A stretch of DNA of 64,000 bases, taken from the NCBI GenBank assembly GCA_030323885.1, contig CM059198.1, positions 77,083,097-77,147,096 of the forward strand. The letters run 5' to 3'. Under the pieces are notes generated by a model. That model was not told the origin of the DNA. It saw only the letters and a program-made list of their open reading frames with translations, and searched no databases. The translations under genes were made by a program, and so were the position numbers. Positions 39,865-51,334 of the stretch are shown here, piece after piece; position 1 is the first letter of the stretch, and each line of letters starts with the position of its first letter. The DNA comes from Branchipolynoe longqiensis (taxonomy: Eukaryota; Annelida; Polychaeta; Phyllodocida; Polynoidae).

Positions 39865-39971
39865 ATGCAGACAGAGACTGAGAGACAGAGGCTGAGAGAC
39901 AGAGAGACAGACAGATCGACAGAGACAGGAGACCAGAGACAGAGACAGAGAGAGGAGACAAAGAAAGAATG

Positions 39972-40307
39972 TGTTTGGGTTTTATGTCCAAGCAATATCT
40001 AAGGTCATATCAGGATATGTACTGACTTGTGACAGTGTGCACTCATGATGACTCTATAGTGCTGCCCCACTGGGAGACCAGGCCACTGGCACCATGCTGA
40101 CTCGATATCCCACCCAGTCACATTATCCTGACACTGAGCTAACCAGTCCTTGTCCTATCCTAGTAATGCCGAGCGCCAGACTAGGTAGTGACAGGTGCTA
40201 ATTTTGTATGTCATTGGTTTGACTCGTTTAGCGTTCGAAACCCACAACCTCCAACATTGGAAACAAGCCAGCGCTCTAGAGTCTTACCGACCAGGTCACC
40301 TCCTCCA
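39972..40307 (-). mobile_element. SINE-A, full length
   Basis: Left 3' end 'ttgggttttatgtccaagca', right head 'accgaccaggtcacc'. The head differs from the usual one (B-box 'gggtttcgaacgc'). Confidence 0.82.
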
Positions 40308-40429
40308 GTGTGAATGAATGAATGCGCGAGTGAGAGTGTTGGGATGGCTTAAATGTTTTCGTTATTTGAAATCAATTAAATTCTGAACGATGAAAATTTT
40401 CGCGAAAGTGACAATGAAATGTTGATACA

Positions 40430-40640
40430 AAGGTGCAGCAGCGAGTGTCACGTGACCGGTAGACGGAACGCGGGCAGCACGACCGCGGGGGAGGAGGGGT
40501 AGGGGGGGCTGACTGACCCGTGGACATTGCACCCGCGCACAGGCGCCACCTAGGCGGAACACGGCGGAACTAAAATCGCAGTGGCGAGTAGTCGGGGAGA
40601 GGGCAGACTGGATTCACCGACAGGCGATGGGGGAGGGAAC
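40430..40640. other. CpG-rich patch
   Basis: 'gtcacgtgaccggtagacgg' includes a CACGTG E-box. CpG-rich without an ORF; it leads into a G-rich array. Confidence 0.35.
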
Positions 40641-40654
40641 CGGCGGAGAACATG

Positions 40655-41140
40655 GATTGTGGGGGGGGGGGGGGGGGCAGGGGCAGGGGCTGGGGCAGAG
40701 GCAGGGCAGGGGCAGGGGCAGGGGCAGGGGCAGGGGCAGGGGCAGGGGATACAGAGAGGAGCCAGAGGGGGATATGATCAGGAGAGGGCAGAGGGGTAGA
40801 CAGGCCCAGGTGGAAGGGAAGACAGAGAAGGGGACGGAGGGGGAAGGTGTAGGAGATCGAGGGGGAGACAGACAATGGGGAGACAGGAACAGGAAGGGGT
40901 AGAAGGGAGATAGACGGGGGGAGCAGGGTGGGTGGAGGGGGGACAGACGAGGAGGGGAAGGCGTAGAGGGATTGGGAGACAGGGAATGGTGGGGGGTGGC
41001 AGGGGGACAGGAGCAGAAAGGGATAGAAGGGGAGACAGAGAAGGGGGGGGGGGACAGAAGGGTGTGGAAGAGACAGCAGGAGGGGGGGGGGCAGGGGGCA
41101 GGGGGCAGGGGGCAGGGGGGCAGGGGGCGGGGGGCAGGGG
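40655..41140. repeat. G-rich (GGGGCA)n / GGGA array
   Basis: Eleven or so near-perfect GGGGCA hexamers at 40678-40748, purine-rich interval, then GGGGGCA repeats at 41085-41140. Confidence 0.92.
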
Positions 41141-41479
41141 GAGTGCGTGAGTCTTCAGCCGTAAGATACTAACTAAGAATCTTCATAATAATGTTTTTCT
41201 GAGCTGTCTCAAACGCCGTCTGAAAAATCACTAATTGTGAAACAAAAACCACACGCCGAAGACTGTCTTCTGTCTGAGATAATGCTGAGGTAGCGTTGTC
41301 TCAGCGAAAAGAAGAATACATTTATACGCACCGGTTCTCGCTATTTATAATTGCATAACACGCTACATTCCCCATATATGTGTATGAACATAACAGATAC
41401 ACAATTTGCAGCTTACAGGACACACCTAGCATGGATTGATATCACGCTACTTTTTGACGCACCGTCTTGTCTAGTTTGA
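41141..41479. other. Unassigned
   Basis: No repeat or coding match. 'ctgagataatgctgaggtag' and 'ttgtctcagcg' form weak inverted pairs. Confidence 0.4.
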
Positions 41480-41985
41480 TATTGTTGTGGGGGTGTTGAA
41501 AATGGGAAATATTGCGCCTAGAGCGGGACTCGAACCAACATCTCTTTGCATTCCGGGCCAGTGTGCTAACCATTGCACCACCTAGGCTCCCTGATATCAC
41601 CACACTACACATGCCTACCTGTCTATGCGGGTCCTTGCCTGAGAGGTCAGTGCAGACCACTACACTCATCCCCCTGGAATTGTAAGTATTTTAATGCTTA
41701 CAATTACATATATACAGGCAATGCACTAACACATGCATACACAGGGCAGGTTCAACAACCATGCAGCGCAAAGCTTATACAGGATCATGGCAACCAGTAT
41801 CATGGGGGTGTTGAAAATAGGAAATATTGTGCCTAGAGGGGGACTCGAACCCACATCTCTTTGCATTCCGGGCCAGTGTGCTAACCATTACACCACCTAG
41901 GCTCCCTGATATCACCACACTACACACCCCTACCTGGCTATGTGGTTACTTGCCTGAGATGTCAGTGCAGACTACTACAATATCA
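41480..41985 (-). mobile_element. SINE-B tandem copy 3 (period ~314 bp)
   Basis: Two tRNA-like units (landmark 'cat(t)(a/g)caccacctagg' at 41571 and 41885) and one full spacer. After the second unit the spacer starts again ('cctacctggctatgtggtta' to 'gcagactactaca', 41930-41980), so this is unit-spacer-unit-spacer. Confidence 0.85.
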
Positions 41986-42164
41986 ATCCATAGTAGGTCA
42001 TGTGAATGGGAGGATGTTATATATAGAAGTCTGAGTAGGACAGTCATATAACTATTTTTGTATTAAGGAGCATTAGTGCATGTTTCAAGGCATATTAGAA
42101 AATGATGAAAATGGTTACGTAATGTTCAATTACCTTAAAGGCTTAATGTAATGATGCTACCCCG

Positions 42165-42476
42165 ACCAGCACCATTCCACCACCACACCACCCCCACCAC
42201 CACCAACCATCACCACCACACCACCACCACCACACCACCACCACCATCACCACACCACCACCAGCACACCATCACCACCACACCACCACCACCACACCAC
42301 CACAATACCACTACACCACCACCCACCCCTCACTACCACACCAGCACCACACCAGCACCACCATCACACCACCAAAACCACCACCACACCACCAAAACCA
42401 CCACCACAAGATCACCATCACAACACCACCACCACACCACAACCACAATATCACCACCACACCACCCACCCCCTTA
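42165..42476. repeat. (CACCAC)n array, left of element I-2
   Basis: ACC trinucleotide array interrupted at 42481 by TIR element I and resumed at 43195. Confidence 0.93.
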
Positions 42477-42480
42477 AACC

Positions 42481-43194
42481 CTGTGACACTATGATGTATG
42501 GCGTTAGCGCATGCCCAACATTCGAAAATTTGCCAGTACGTCGGCATTCGTCTAACTTTTCAGCGGCGGGGTATAAAAATGGGCGTACACACAACGTACA
42601 CACAACATAACACAATGTACATAACATATGCAGAACGTAACTCTGAGCTATTGGTAGCATATGAGAGCCTTCATGTGCCTCGCAAAATGTTCGCAAAATG
42701 CTTGCATACGCTCATGGTACACTGACCAACGTTATGTACGTTACTACATCGCTACATCGCTATACGTTAAGTATGCTGGAGATACAGCAGGCATAGGTTC
42801 GAAGTATGTTAGGAGTACGGAATGCATCCATTGGCAGTAGGCGGAATGTACGCGGACTGCACGTTCCCACCGGCTGAACATACAGCTAACATGCAGCAAC
42901 ATATTCCAACGTATCCCTAACATACTCCCAACGTACGCCGATGTATCCCGAACGTACACGCAGCATGCGTGCAACGTAAGAGCCACACATCGACGCACGT
43001 TGGAAATTTTGAGTATGTACAACATTTTTTTTAGCCTCGACGCACGGGTGATGTAAGACGACGTATAACGACATACCCGGAACGTACCTGACATATGCCC
43101 CATGTATACATACCATATGACGACGTACGCCGACGTGTTGATCGAAAATCACATACGTCAGCATACGCTAAGGCTATACGTCGTAGTGTGACAG
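42481..43194. mobile_element. TIR element I, copy 2 (714 bp)
   Basis: Left tip CTGTGACACTATGATGTATG and, inverted from the right, CTGTCACACTACGACGTATA; the match runs ~28 bp to 'TTAGCG'. A TATA box 'ggggtataaaaatgg' lies at about 42568. The interior is dense in 'aacgtac/tacgtt' motifs. The 109-codon ORF of copy 1 is absent. CCCCCTTA occurs just outside both ends but is offset by ~5 nt on the left. Confidence 0.87.
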
Positions 43195-43335
43195 CCCCCT
43201 TAATACCACACCTCCCACAACATGAACCATCACCACCACACCACCACTACCACACCACCACCACACCACCCACCGCCTTACTACCACACCACCCACCGCC
43301 TTACTACCACACCTCCCACACCATGAACCATCACC
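43195..43335. repeat. ACC-rich array, right of element I-2
   Basis: 'caccaccacaccacc' with a ~28-bp doublet 'acccaccgccttactaccac'. Confidence 0.85.
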
Positions 43336-43444
43336 CTACCGGACACGCAGAGCAGCAGCTTAGTATTAAAACTGAATTATTGAAATATTCATTAGACTGC
43401 TTGCACGTGACCATCATATTCACACACGGATGCAAGGATCCGCT

Positions 43445-44395
43445 GGTGTGTGAATGTGTGTTGGTGTGTATGGATATGTCGGTATGTGTGCTGGTGTGAA
43501 CAGTGGTGTGTGTTGGTGTGTGTGAGTGTGTGTTGGTGTGTATGGATATGTCGGTGTGTGTTGGTGTGTGAATGTGTGTTGGTGTGTATGGATATGTTGG
43601 TGTGTGTTGGTGTGTGTGAATGTGTGTTGGTGTGTATGGATATGTCGGTGTGTGTTGGTGTGTGTGAATGTGTGTTGGTGTGTATGGATATGTCGGTGTG
43701 TGTGCGGGTGTGAACAATGGTGTGTGTTGGTGTGTGTGAGTGTGTGTTGGTGTGTATGGATATGTTGGCATGTGTGCTGGTGTGAACAATGGTGTGTGTT
43801 GGTGTGTGTGAGTGTGTGTTGGTGTGTATGGATATGTCGGTGTGTGTTGGTGTGTGTGAATGTGTGTTGGTGTGTATGGATATGTCGGTGTGTGTGCTGG
43901 TGTGAACAATGGTGTGTGTTGGTGTGTGTGAGTGTGTGTTGGTGTGTATGGATATGTCGGTGTGTGTGCTGGTGTGAACAATGGTGTGTGTTGGTGTGTG
44001 TGAGTGTGTGTTGGTGTGTATGGATATGTTGGTGTGTGTTGGTGTGTGTGAGTGTGTGTTGGTGTGTATGGATATGTCGGTGTGTGTGCTGGTGTGAACA
44101 ATGGTGTGTGTTGGTGTGTGTGAGTGTGTGTTGGTGTGTGTGTATGGATATGTTGGTGTGTGTGCTGGTGTGAACAATGGTGTGTGTTTGTGTGTGTGAG
44201 TGTGTGTTGGTGTGTGTATGGATATGTTGGCGTGTGTGCTGGTGTGAACAATGGTGTGTGTTGGTGTGTGTGAGTGTGCGTTGGTGTGTGTATGGATATG
44301 TTGGCGTGTGTGCTGGTGTGAACAATGGTGTGTATTGGTGTGTGTGAGTGTGTATTGGTGTGTGTGTGTGAGTGTGTGTTGGCGTGCACTAGTCG
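43445..44395. repeat. TG-rich minisatellite, ~16 units
   Basis: Units contain 'ttggtgtgtatggatatgt(c/t)gg' alternating with 'gctggtgtgaacaatggtg'. Unit length is ~50-70 bp because the second block is optional. Long His/Thr/Pro and Cys/Val frames on both strands come from a period divisible by 3. Confidence 0.95.
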
Positions 44396-44479
44396 TTGAT
44401 AACCATCCACACTATACAAGTCCTGTTCTCTGCGTGGAAGAGAGGCTGTGTTAATTATTTCTTTACACCAAAGCATTCT

Positions 44480-44885
44480 TTCCCTGCCCTTTCATTCGCC
44501 CCTGATATCCCTCCCTCCCGCCTCCCCCCCCCCCCTCTTCTCCCTGCCCTTCCCCTCCTGCCTCATTCCCCCTCATTCCCTCATCTTCCTACCCCCCCCG
44601 TTCCTCCTACCCCCTCATCTTCCTGCCCCCACCACATCCCCCCGACACAGCCCCGACGCTCCCCCCGACTCGCCCCCTTCCCCTCCCCCTTCCTCCCCCT
44701 GCCCCTCCACCAGCCCCTCCACCTGCCCCTTCCCATGCCCCTCTCCCTCCTGCTCCCCCTGCCCCCCCCCCCCCTCATCTCCCCCCGTCCAGTCCCCGGG
44801 TCCCGTCCCCCTGCCCCTCCCCTCCCCTCCACCCCCATCCTCCCTCCCCTCCCCCCTCGCCTCCCGCCAACTGCTGCCCCCTGCG
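44480..44885. repeat. Pyrimidine-rich CCCCT/TCCC tract
   Basis: One strand is ~90% pyrimidine. Pro/Ser frames are compositional. Confidence 0.92.
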
Positions 44886-45000
44886 CGAACTTCCCGTGTC
44901 CGCTGGCATTACGGGGTAAAATGACGTCTGTTTGCTGCCGAGTTTAGTTCACGGAGAGGTCGCGTGGGGGCGCCCCATGCGGGCGGCGGCTGCTGGGTGG

Positions 45001-45260
45001 CTGGGGTTTTAAGGCCTATTACAAGTCACATCTGAAGTCATGAAAACAAGAACCGTGCTCGCGTGGTTGAGTCAGCAAGCAAACAGTCACAAATCGGTTA
45101 GCACAGTGCACGCTCACGAGGCCTTATAGGGCTGCCACGTCGGAGGAGCGTGCCTACTGCCGGCACCATTACCCGATATCCTACTGAGTCACATTATTCT
45201 GATTTTGACCATTGCCTTGTCATACCAATGTGGAAGGTGAGGCTGGGTAGCAGCAGGCAT
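45001..45260 (-). mobile_element. SINE-A, strongly diverged
   Basis: 'gcacgctcacgaggccttat', 'tgccggcaccattacccgat' and 'gagtcacattattctgattt' follow the SINE-A body order with many substitutions and an insertion. The head is not recognisable. Confidence 0.5.
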
Positions 45261-45663
45261 TAAAGTGGCACAGGCCGGTGAAAGGATAGTATTTTAGAAA
45301 CCAAGACAATTATCTAGATGTTGTTGTTGAAGATTCATACTGCCTGTCATGGATAAGCCTGAATAGGCTTGTTTTCACCATTAGACAGTTTGTCCATAGA
45401 AAGCCCGAGCCTACACTTTTACCGACCCAAGGGATTTTTAACCTCCCACACCACATAGACATGGTATGAGAGCAACTGGCCTTTGATGATGCTGTAAGTT
45501 ATACACAGCGGTGGAAATCCAAATTGGCAGAGATGGGGGCATGGGGAATCGAACCACCGACCTTCAGATTAGGAGTCCGACCTAGAAAAAAGTCAAGACA
45601 CTCTAACCACTCCGCCACAGAGAACACCAGATGTGATCGTGCCTGTCTAACTTAGATACTGGT
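45261..45663 (-). mobile_element. MITE-E partial copy, split by SINE-D
   Basis: Tip 'ttaaagtggcacaggccggt', then 'accaagacaattatctagat' before SINE-D and 'tgtctaacttagatactggt' after it. It continues the family sequence and stops at the next MITE-E tip. Confidence 0.7.
45321..45628 (-). mobile_element. SINE-D nested in MITE-E
   Basis: Full length on the minus strand, tail (GTT)n at the left. AGATG follows each side (45316-45320, 45629-45633), a short possible target duplication. Confidence 0.82.
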
Positions 45664-46024
45664 GCTCTTATTAAAGCTGCATAGTCCGATGAAATATCAA
45701 ATTTTCAAAACCAAACCAATTATCTAGATTTGATTTTACATATCTAACTTAGATACAGATGCACTTATTAAACATTTGTTTCTGCGTAGAAGGCAATACT
45801 GAGTCAATTTAACAGAACCTGTTACTGCAGAAGTCTATGGTGTCAGAGTTTTGGCAAGCTTGCCAAAACTAATTTTCCATGTTTGCACTCAAAATATCTC
45901 AAAAGTTTACCATTTAAAATAAAAGTAAATTTGAACTAATGTAAAGTAGATACTAGTGATCGATCTAATATATTTATCTCAGAAAAAATACAGAAATTCA
46001 AAACCATCAGACTATGCAACTTTA
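45664..46024 (-). mobile_element. MITE-E, full length
   Basis: Tips 'attaaagctgcatagtccga' and 'atcagactatgcaactttaa', 361 bp. Confidence 0.88.
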
Positions 46025-46650
46025 AGCATTTGTTGCAGTGTGGAAGGGATTTCTTTGTTTGTTGTTGTTTTACGACCTAGCAACATCTAAGGCCATATCA
46101 GGACGGGTACCGACTTGTGACAGTGCGCACTCATGGAGACTTTATGGTGCTGCCCCATTTGGAGATCAGGCCACCAGCACCATGACCTGATAAAAAAATA
46201 TCCCACTCAGTCACATTATCCTGACACTGAGCCAACCAGTCCTTGCCCTATCCTAATAATTCCGAGCGCCAGGCTAGGAAGCAACAAGCATACATTTTTA
46301 AGTCATCGGTTTGACTCGACCAGAGTTCGAACCCACGATCCCATGGTCTACCAACACAGGAGACGGACGCTCTAACTCATTTGGCCATCCCGCCTGGTTG
46401 TATGGAAGGGAACACTGAATCAATTTAATAGAACATGTCAGTCTTACTGCTGAAGTCTAGGGTGTCAACATTTTGGCATGCTTGCCGTAACTAATTTTAC
46501 ATATTTACACTTCAAATATGTCAAAGGTTTAACCATTTCAAATAAAAGTTAATTTAATGTAAAATAAGGTAGATTATAAAAATCAACCTAACATATTTAT
46601 CTCAAGAAGATGAGAGAAACTAAAAGAACCATCAGACAACGCAACTTTAA
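46025..46650 (-). mobile_element. MITE-E partial copy, split by SINE-A
   Basis: Starts mid-family ('gcatttgttgcagtgtggaa'), directly joined to the preceding copy, resumes after SINE-A at 'tatggaagggaacactgaat' and ends in the tip 'gacaacgcaactttaa'. Confidence 0.8.
46049..46400 (-). mobile_element. SINE-A nested in MITE-E, 10-bp target duplication
   Basis: Complete copy flanked by TGTGGAAGGG (46039-46048) and TATGGAAGGG (46401-46410). B-box 'gggttcgaactctggtcga' read on the minus strand. Confidence 0.9.
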
Positions 46651-46689
46651 TTCTATTCTTTCTTTTCTTAAATTAAGCTTTGTCTTGTT

Positions 46690-46937
46690 TGCAACTTTAT
46701 AGTGATGTCCCACTTGGAAATCAGGCCGCCCGCACCATGACCCGATATCCCACTCAGTCCCATTATCCTGATACTAAGCTAACTAGTCCTTGCTCTATCC
46801 TAATAATACAGAGTGCCAGGCTAGGAAGCTCCAAGTATAAATTTTAAAGTCATTGGTTTGACTCGACCGGGAACAGAACTCCCCACCGTCCGCATGCGAG
46901 GCCCGCGCTCTACCGATTAGGCCACCGCGCCCGGTAA
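46690..46937 (-). mobile_element. SINE-A, 3'-truncated
   Basis: From 'gcaactttatagtgatgtcc' to the head 'ccgggcgcggtggcctaatc' (minus). The head type is the 'ggtggcctaatcggtagagc' version also seen at 39347 and 52119. Confidence 0.85.
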
Positions 46938-47025
46938 GTCTTTGGGGTTATCCCGCTGGGGTTCGAACCCAAGACCCCCCACTCAGGAAGCTAGTGCTCT
47001 GAGTCTTACCGAATTCAGCAGAAAC
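46938..47025 (-). mobile_element. tRNA-like fragment, other SINE type
   Basis: On the minus strand 'tcggtaagactcagagcact' followed by 'cttgggttcgaacccc' gives A- and B-box spacing, but no body follows. Confidence 0.5.
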
Positions 47026-47039
47026 TAAAGTGTGAACGG

Positions 47040-47540
47040 AGAAGGTGTGGGTGTGGGTGTGGGTGTGTGTGGGTGTGGGGTGTGTATGTGGGTGTGGGGT
47101 GGGAGTGGGTGTATGGGTGTGGGTGTGGGTGTGTGTGGGGTGGTGTGTGGTGTGTGTGTGGGTGTGTGGGTGTGTGTGGTGGGTGTGGGTGTACGTGTGG
47201 TGGTGGCGGGGTGTGTGTGTGTGGTGGGTGTGTGTGGGTGTGGGTGTGTGTGTGGGTATGGGTGGTGGAGGTGGTGGAGGTGGTGGTGTGTGGGTGTTTG
47301 GGTGTGTGGTGTTGTGGTGTGCGTGTGTGTGGTGTGGGTGTTGTGTGTGGGTGTGGGTGGTGTGTGGGTGGTGGGCGTGTGGGTGTGTGTGGTGGAGGTG
47401 GTGTGTGTGTGTGTGTGTGTGGTGTGTGGGTGTTGGTGTGTGTGGTGTGTGTATGTGTGTGTGGGTGGTGGAGGTGGTGTGTGTGGTGTGTGGTGTGTGT
47501 GGTGGGTGTGTGTGGGTGGGTGTGGGTGGTTGTTTGTTTG
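47040..47540. repeat. (GTGTGG)n array
   Basis: Irregular GT/GGGTGT repeat, no core unit. A SINE-A 3' end fragment separates it from the hierarchical array. Confidence 0.93.
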
Positions 47541-47595
47541 TTGTTTGTTGTTGTTTTACGTCCTAGCAACATCTAAGGTCATATCAGGACGGGGT
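47541..47595 (-). mobile_element. SINE-A 3' end fragment inside GT array
   Basis: 'gttgttttacgtcctagcaa' to 'catatcaggacggggt'. GT repeats on both sides. Confidence 0.8.
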
Positions 47596-48511
47596 GGTGG
47601 AGGTGGTGGGGTGGGTGTGTGTGTGGGGGGGGGATGTGTGCGCGGAACATCCTGGGGATGAAGGCTACGTGGAGGAGAGTGGACGACTTTAAACTTGCTG
47701 TGTGTGGGTGGGTGTGGGTGGGTGTGGGTGGGTGTGGGTGGTGTGTGGGTGTGGGTGTTGGTGTGTGTGGTGTGTATGTGGGTGTGTGTGGGTGGTGGAG
47801 GTAGTGTGTGTGGTGTGGTGGTGGGGTGTGTGTGTGGGTGTGGGTGGTGGAGGTGGTGTGTGTGTGGGTGTGTGTGTGTATGTGGGGGGGGGGGGGGTGC
47901 ACGCTGGGGATGAAGGCTACGTGGAGGAGAGTGGACGACTTTAAACTTGCCGTGTGTGGGTGGTGGGGGTGGGTGTTGGTGGAGGTTTTGTGTGTGGTGG
48001 AGGTGGTGTGTGTGGGTGGTGTGGTGTGTGTGGTGTGTGGGTGTGTGGTGTTTGTGTGGTGTGTGTGGGGGGTGGAGGTGGTGTGTGTGTGTGGTGGGTG
48101 TGTGATGGGTGTGTGGGTGGTTGTGTGTGGTGGAGATGGTGTGTGTGTGTGGGGGGGTGTGTGCGCGGAACACCTGGGGATGAAGGCTAGTGGGGAGAGT
48201 GGACGACTTAAACTTGCCGTGTGTGGGTGGTGGGGGTGGTGCGGTGTGTGTGCGTGGTGTGTGGTGTGGGTGTGTGTGGTGTGTATGTGTGTGTGTGTGG
48301 TGTGTGTGTGTGGTGTGTGTGGGTGTATTTGTGTGTGTGTGGTGTGTGTGTGGGTGGTGGAGTGGTGTGTGTGGGGGGGGGATGTGTGCGCGGAACATCC
48401 TGGGGATGAAGGCTATGTGGAGGAGAGTGGACGACTGTAAACTTGCCGTGTGTGGGTGGTGGGGGTGGGTGCGGGTGGGTGTGTGTGGTGTGTGGGTGTG
48501 GGTGTGGTGTG

Positions 48512-48542
<31 letters not shown>

Positions 48543-49495
48543 TGTGTGTGTGTGTGGTGTGTGTGGTGTGTGTGGTGTGGGTGTGGTGGGTGTGTGTGTG
48601 GGTGTGGGTGGTGGAGGTGGTGTGGGTGTGGGGGGGTGTGCGCGGAACATCCTGGGGATGAAGGCTATGTGGAGGAGAGTGGACGACTGTAAACTTGCCG
48701 TGTGTGGGTGGTGGGGTGGGTGTGGGTGGGTGTGTGTGTGTGTGGGTGTGGGTGTGTGTGGTGTGTATGTGTGTGTGTGTGGTGTGTGTGGTGTGTGTGT
48801 GGTGTGTGTGGTGTGTGTGGTGTGGGTGTGGTGGGTGTGTGTGTGGGTGTGGGTGGTGGAGGTGGTGTGTGTGGGGGGTGTGTGCGCGGAACATCCTGGG
48901 GATGAAGGCTATGTGGAGGAGAGTGGACGACTGTAAACTTGCCGTGTGTGGGTGGTGGGGGTGGGTGCGGGTGGGTGTGTGTGGTGTGTGTATGTGTGTG
49001 TGTGGTGTGTGTGTGTGTGTGTGTGTGGTGTGTGTGGTGTGTGTGGTGTGTGTGGTGTGTGTGGTGGTGTGGTGTGTGTGTGGTGGTGTGGTGTGGGTGT
49101 GGGTGGTGGTGGGTGTGGGTGGTGGAGGTGGTGTGGGCGGAACATCCTGGGGATGAAGGCTACGTGGAGGAGAGTGGACGACTGTAAACTTGCCGTGTGT
49201 GGGTGGTGGGGGTGGTGGGGTGTGGGGGTGGGTGCGGGTGGGTGTGTGTGGTGTGTGGGTGTGGGTATTGGTGTGTGTGGTGTGTGTGTGGTGTGTGTGG
49301 TGTGTGTGTGGTGTGTGTGTGGTGGGTGTGTGTGTGGGTGGTGGAGGTGGTGGGTGTGGGGGTGTGTGTGTGGGGGGGTGTGCGCGGAACATCCTGGGGA
49401 TGAAGGCTATGTGGAGGAGAGTGGACGACTGTAAACTTGCCGTGTGTGGGTGGTGGGGGTGGGTGCGGGTGGGTGGGGGTGGGGGGCGAATGGGG
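47596..49495. repeat. ~250-bp hierarchical GT minisatellite, 8 cores
   Basis: A ~60-bp non-repetitive core ('tggggatgaaggctatgtgg', 'aggagagtggacgactgtaa', 'acttgccgtgtgtgggtgg') recurs with 'ctggggatgaagg' near 47651, 47908, 48176, 48400, 48650, 48894, 49147 and 49395. Between cores lie ~190 bp of variable GT/GGT repeats. Cores are nearly identical while the GT parts differ, so cores and linkers evolve under different dynamics. Protein-like frames are artefacts. Confidence 0.93.
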
Positions 49496-49659
49496 TCATA
49501 CCATTAAGTATTCAGAAGGGCAGGTTTTGCCTGTTTAATGCGCACGGAAACATACATGCATGCACACAGGAACACGACGCCACCTACCGGCGGGCAGTGG
49601 TCGCCAGGTGGTTCGCGGAATGGGCAGGTGAGGCCGTGTGAAGGCTGGTTGCTGGCCGG

Positions 49660-50045
49660 CAAAGTTAGTATACATGTATAATAGTCATGCAAAGGAAGTA
49701 TATACATGTATAATACCTCGTGCAAAGGTAGTATAGATGTATAATACGTCATACAAAGGTAGTATAGATGTATAATACCTCATGCAAAGGTAGTATATAC
49801 ATGTATAATACCTCATGCAAAGGTAGCATACACATGTATAATACATCATGCAAAGGTAGTATAGATGTATATATAATACCTCGTGCAAAGGTAGTATATA
49901 CATGTATAATACCTCGTGCAAAGGTAGTATACACATGTATAATACATCGTGCAAAGGTAGTATAGATGTATAATACGTCATGCAAAGGTAGTATAGATGT
50001 ATAATACTTTGTGCAAAGGTAGTATATACCCACGTATATAGAACG
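49660..50045. repeat. ~31-34-bp minisatellite, part 1
   Basis: Unit 'tataatac(c/a)tc(a/g)tgcaaagg' plus 'tagtatag/acacatg', about 12 units. Confidence 0.93.
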
Positions 50046-50365
50046 TATATGTGGATGTAACCGAATTGCACCGTGCTGCCACCCAGGGGCTCCTGGGGGG
50101 GGGGGGGGGGGGGGGGCTCACAGGACAGTACCCTGCACACCCACCAGGTGGGTCCAGGACCTCCCTACACCTGTTGTTGGTGATCGCCTCAGTGTGTCAC
50201 GACCACCCACAGCATCCACACTGCCATTCAAAACTTTGTTCTTTATCCTTCATTTAATTTAGGTAGGGCATTTGAGGCCCAGCCAGGTGCATTACTATTC
50301 TCATACTATTGTCAGTTCCTGTAAATAAACGATGTACCCACCAATACTGTGTTGCCATGCTATTC
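50046..50365. other. Unique insert in the minisatellite
   Basis: Includes a ~20-base G-run at 50095-50116 and 'ctgtaaataaacgatgtacc' near its right end. No repeat family, clear duplication or ORF is recognised. Confidence 0.5.
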
Positions 50366-50675
50366 TTAGACATGTATAATACCTCGTGCAAAGGTAGTAT
50401 AGATGTATAACACCTCATGCAAAGGTAGTATACACATGTATAATACATCGTGCAAAGGTAGTATAGATGTATAATACATCATGCAAAGGTAGTATACACA
50501 TGTATAATACCTTGTGCAAGGGTAGTATACACATGTATAATACCTCATGCAAAGGTGGTATACACATGTATAATACCTCGTGCAAAGGTAGTATAGATGT
50601 ATAATACATCATGCAAAGGTAGTATACATGTATAACACATCGTGCAAAGGTAGTATACAGATCTATAATACATCG
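50366..50675. repeat. ~31-34-bp minisatellite, part 2
   Basis: The same unit as part 1, about 9 copies, so the intervening 320 bp was inserted into, or captured by, one array. Confidence 0.93.
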
Positions 50676-51334
50676 TACGTGTGCAATTATATATACGCTA
50701 TATATAGGCAATTATATTTGCTAAGTTACTATATAATGATATTATATTATAATGCAATTATACAATAGGCGCTTTATAAGCAACTCCATAGGCAACATTA
50801 CAATATGTACACCGACGTATATATACCTCGTATGTGCAATCATACATCATATTTATGCAACTATATATGAACAGTTACTATCTATATAAGTATATATATA
50901 TTATATGTGCAATTATAAATGTGTTATATAATTTATTATGTGAATATTAATAAAGAATAGTCCCTAATGTTTGTCGGTGTCCCTTTCCGGGCACCTCTCG
51001 CTTCCCAACACTCCGTATTCTCTGCAGGTCCCCCTGTAACCGCGCACTCTCTGCTACCCTCCTCCTGGGAACCGACTCCAAATGTCTCCCAGCTCTCACT
51101 TCAAATTATATCCTATATATGCAATTATATATATCCGATATTTACAATTATATATATCCTATATATGCATTTATACAAATATCATATCTATACATTTATT
51201 TATATAATATTTATGCAATGCTATGTTAAGTATGCACAGTTATTATAGATACACAATTATATCCTGTCCTTCCAAGTATATATAGCCTAGGTATGCAATT
51301 ATATATGTATATATATATCCTATATTTGCAATTA
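50676..51334. other. AT-rich DNA with 'tatatatgcaattatatat' motifs
   Basis: Degenerate repetition of 'atgcaattata'. A GC-richer island at 50968-51090 (contains 'ttctctgcaggtcc') stands out but has no coding support. Confidence 0.5.

Noticed and set aside
43331..44476. Long His/Thr/Pro and Cys/Val frames on both strands
   Set aside because: They arise from a TG/CA minisatellite with period divisible by 3; all frames are open and no domain is present.
44396..44947. 183-codon Pro/Ser/Leu frame
   Set aside because: Pyrimidine tract; open in several frames with no conserved motif.
48190..48936. Recurring 'ARNILGMKAMWRRVDD' peptide in several frames
   Set aside because: It is the translation of the 60-bp minisatellite core; frames change between units and the linkers are GT repeats.
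50968..51090. GC-richer island with 'ttctctgcag|gtcc' as a possible exon
   Set aside because: No open frame with protein-like content and no partner splice site or homology; a single acceptor-like motif is not enough.
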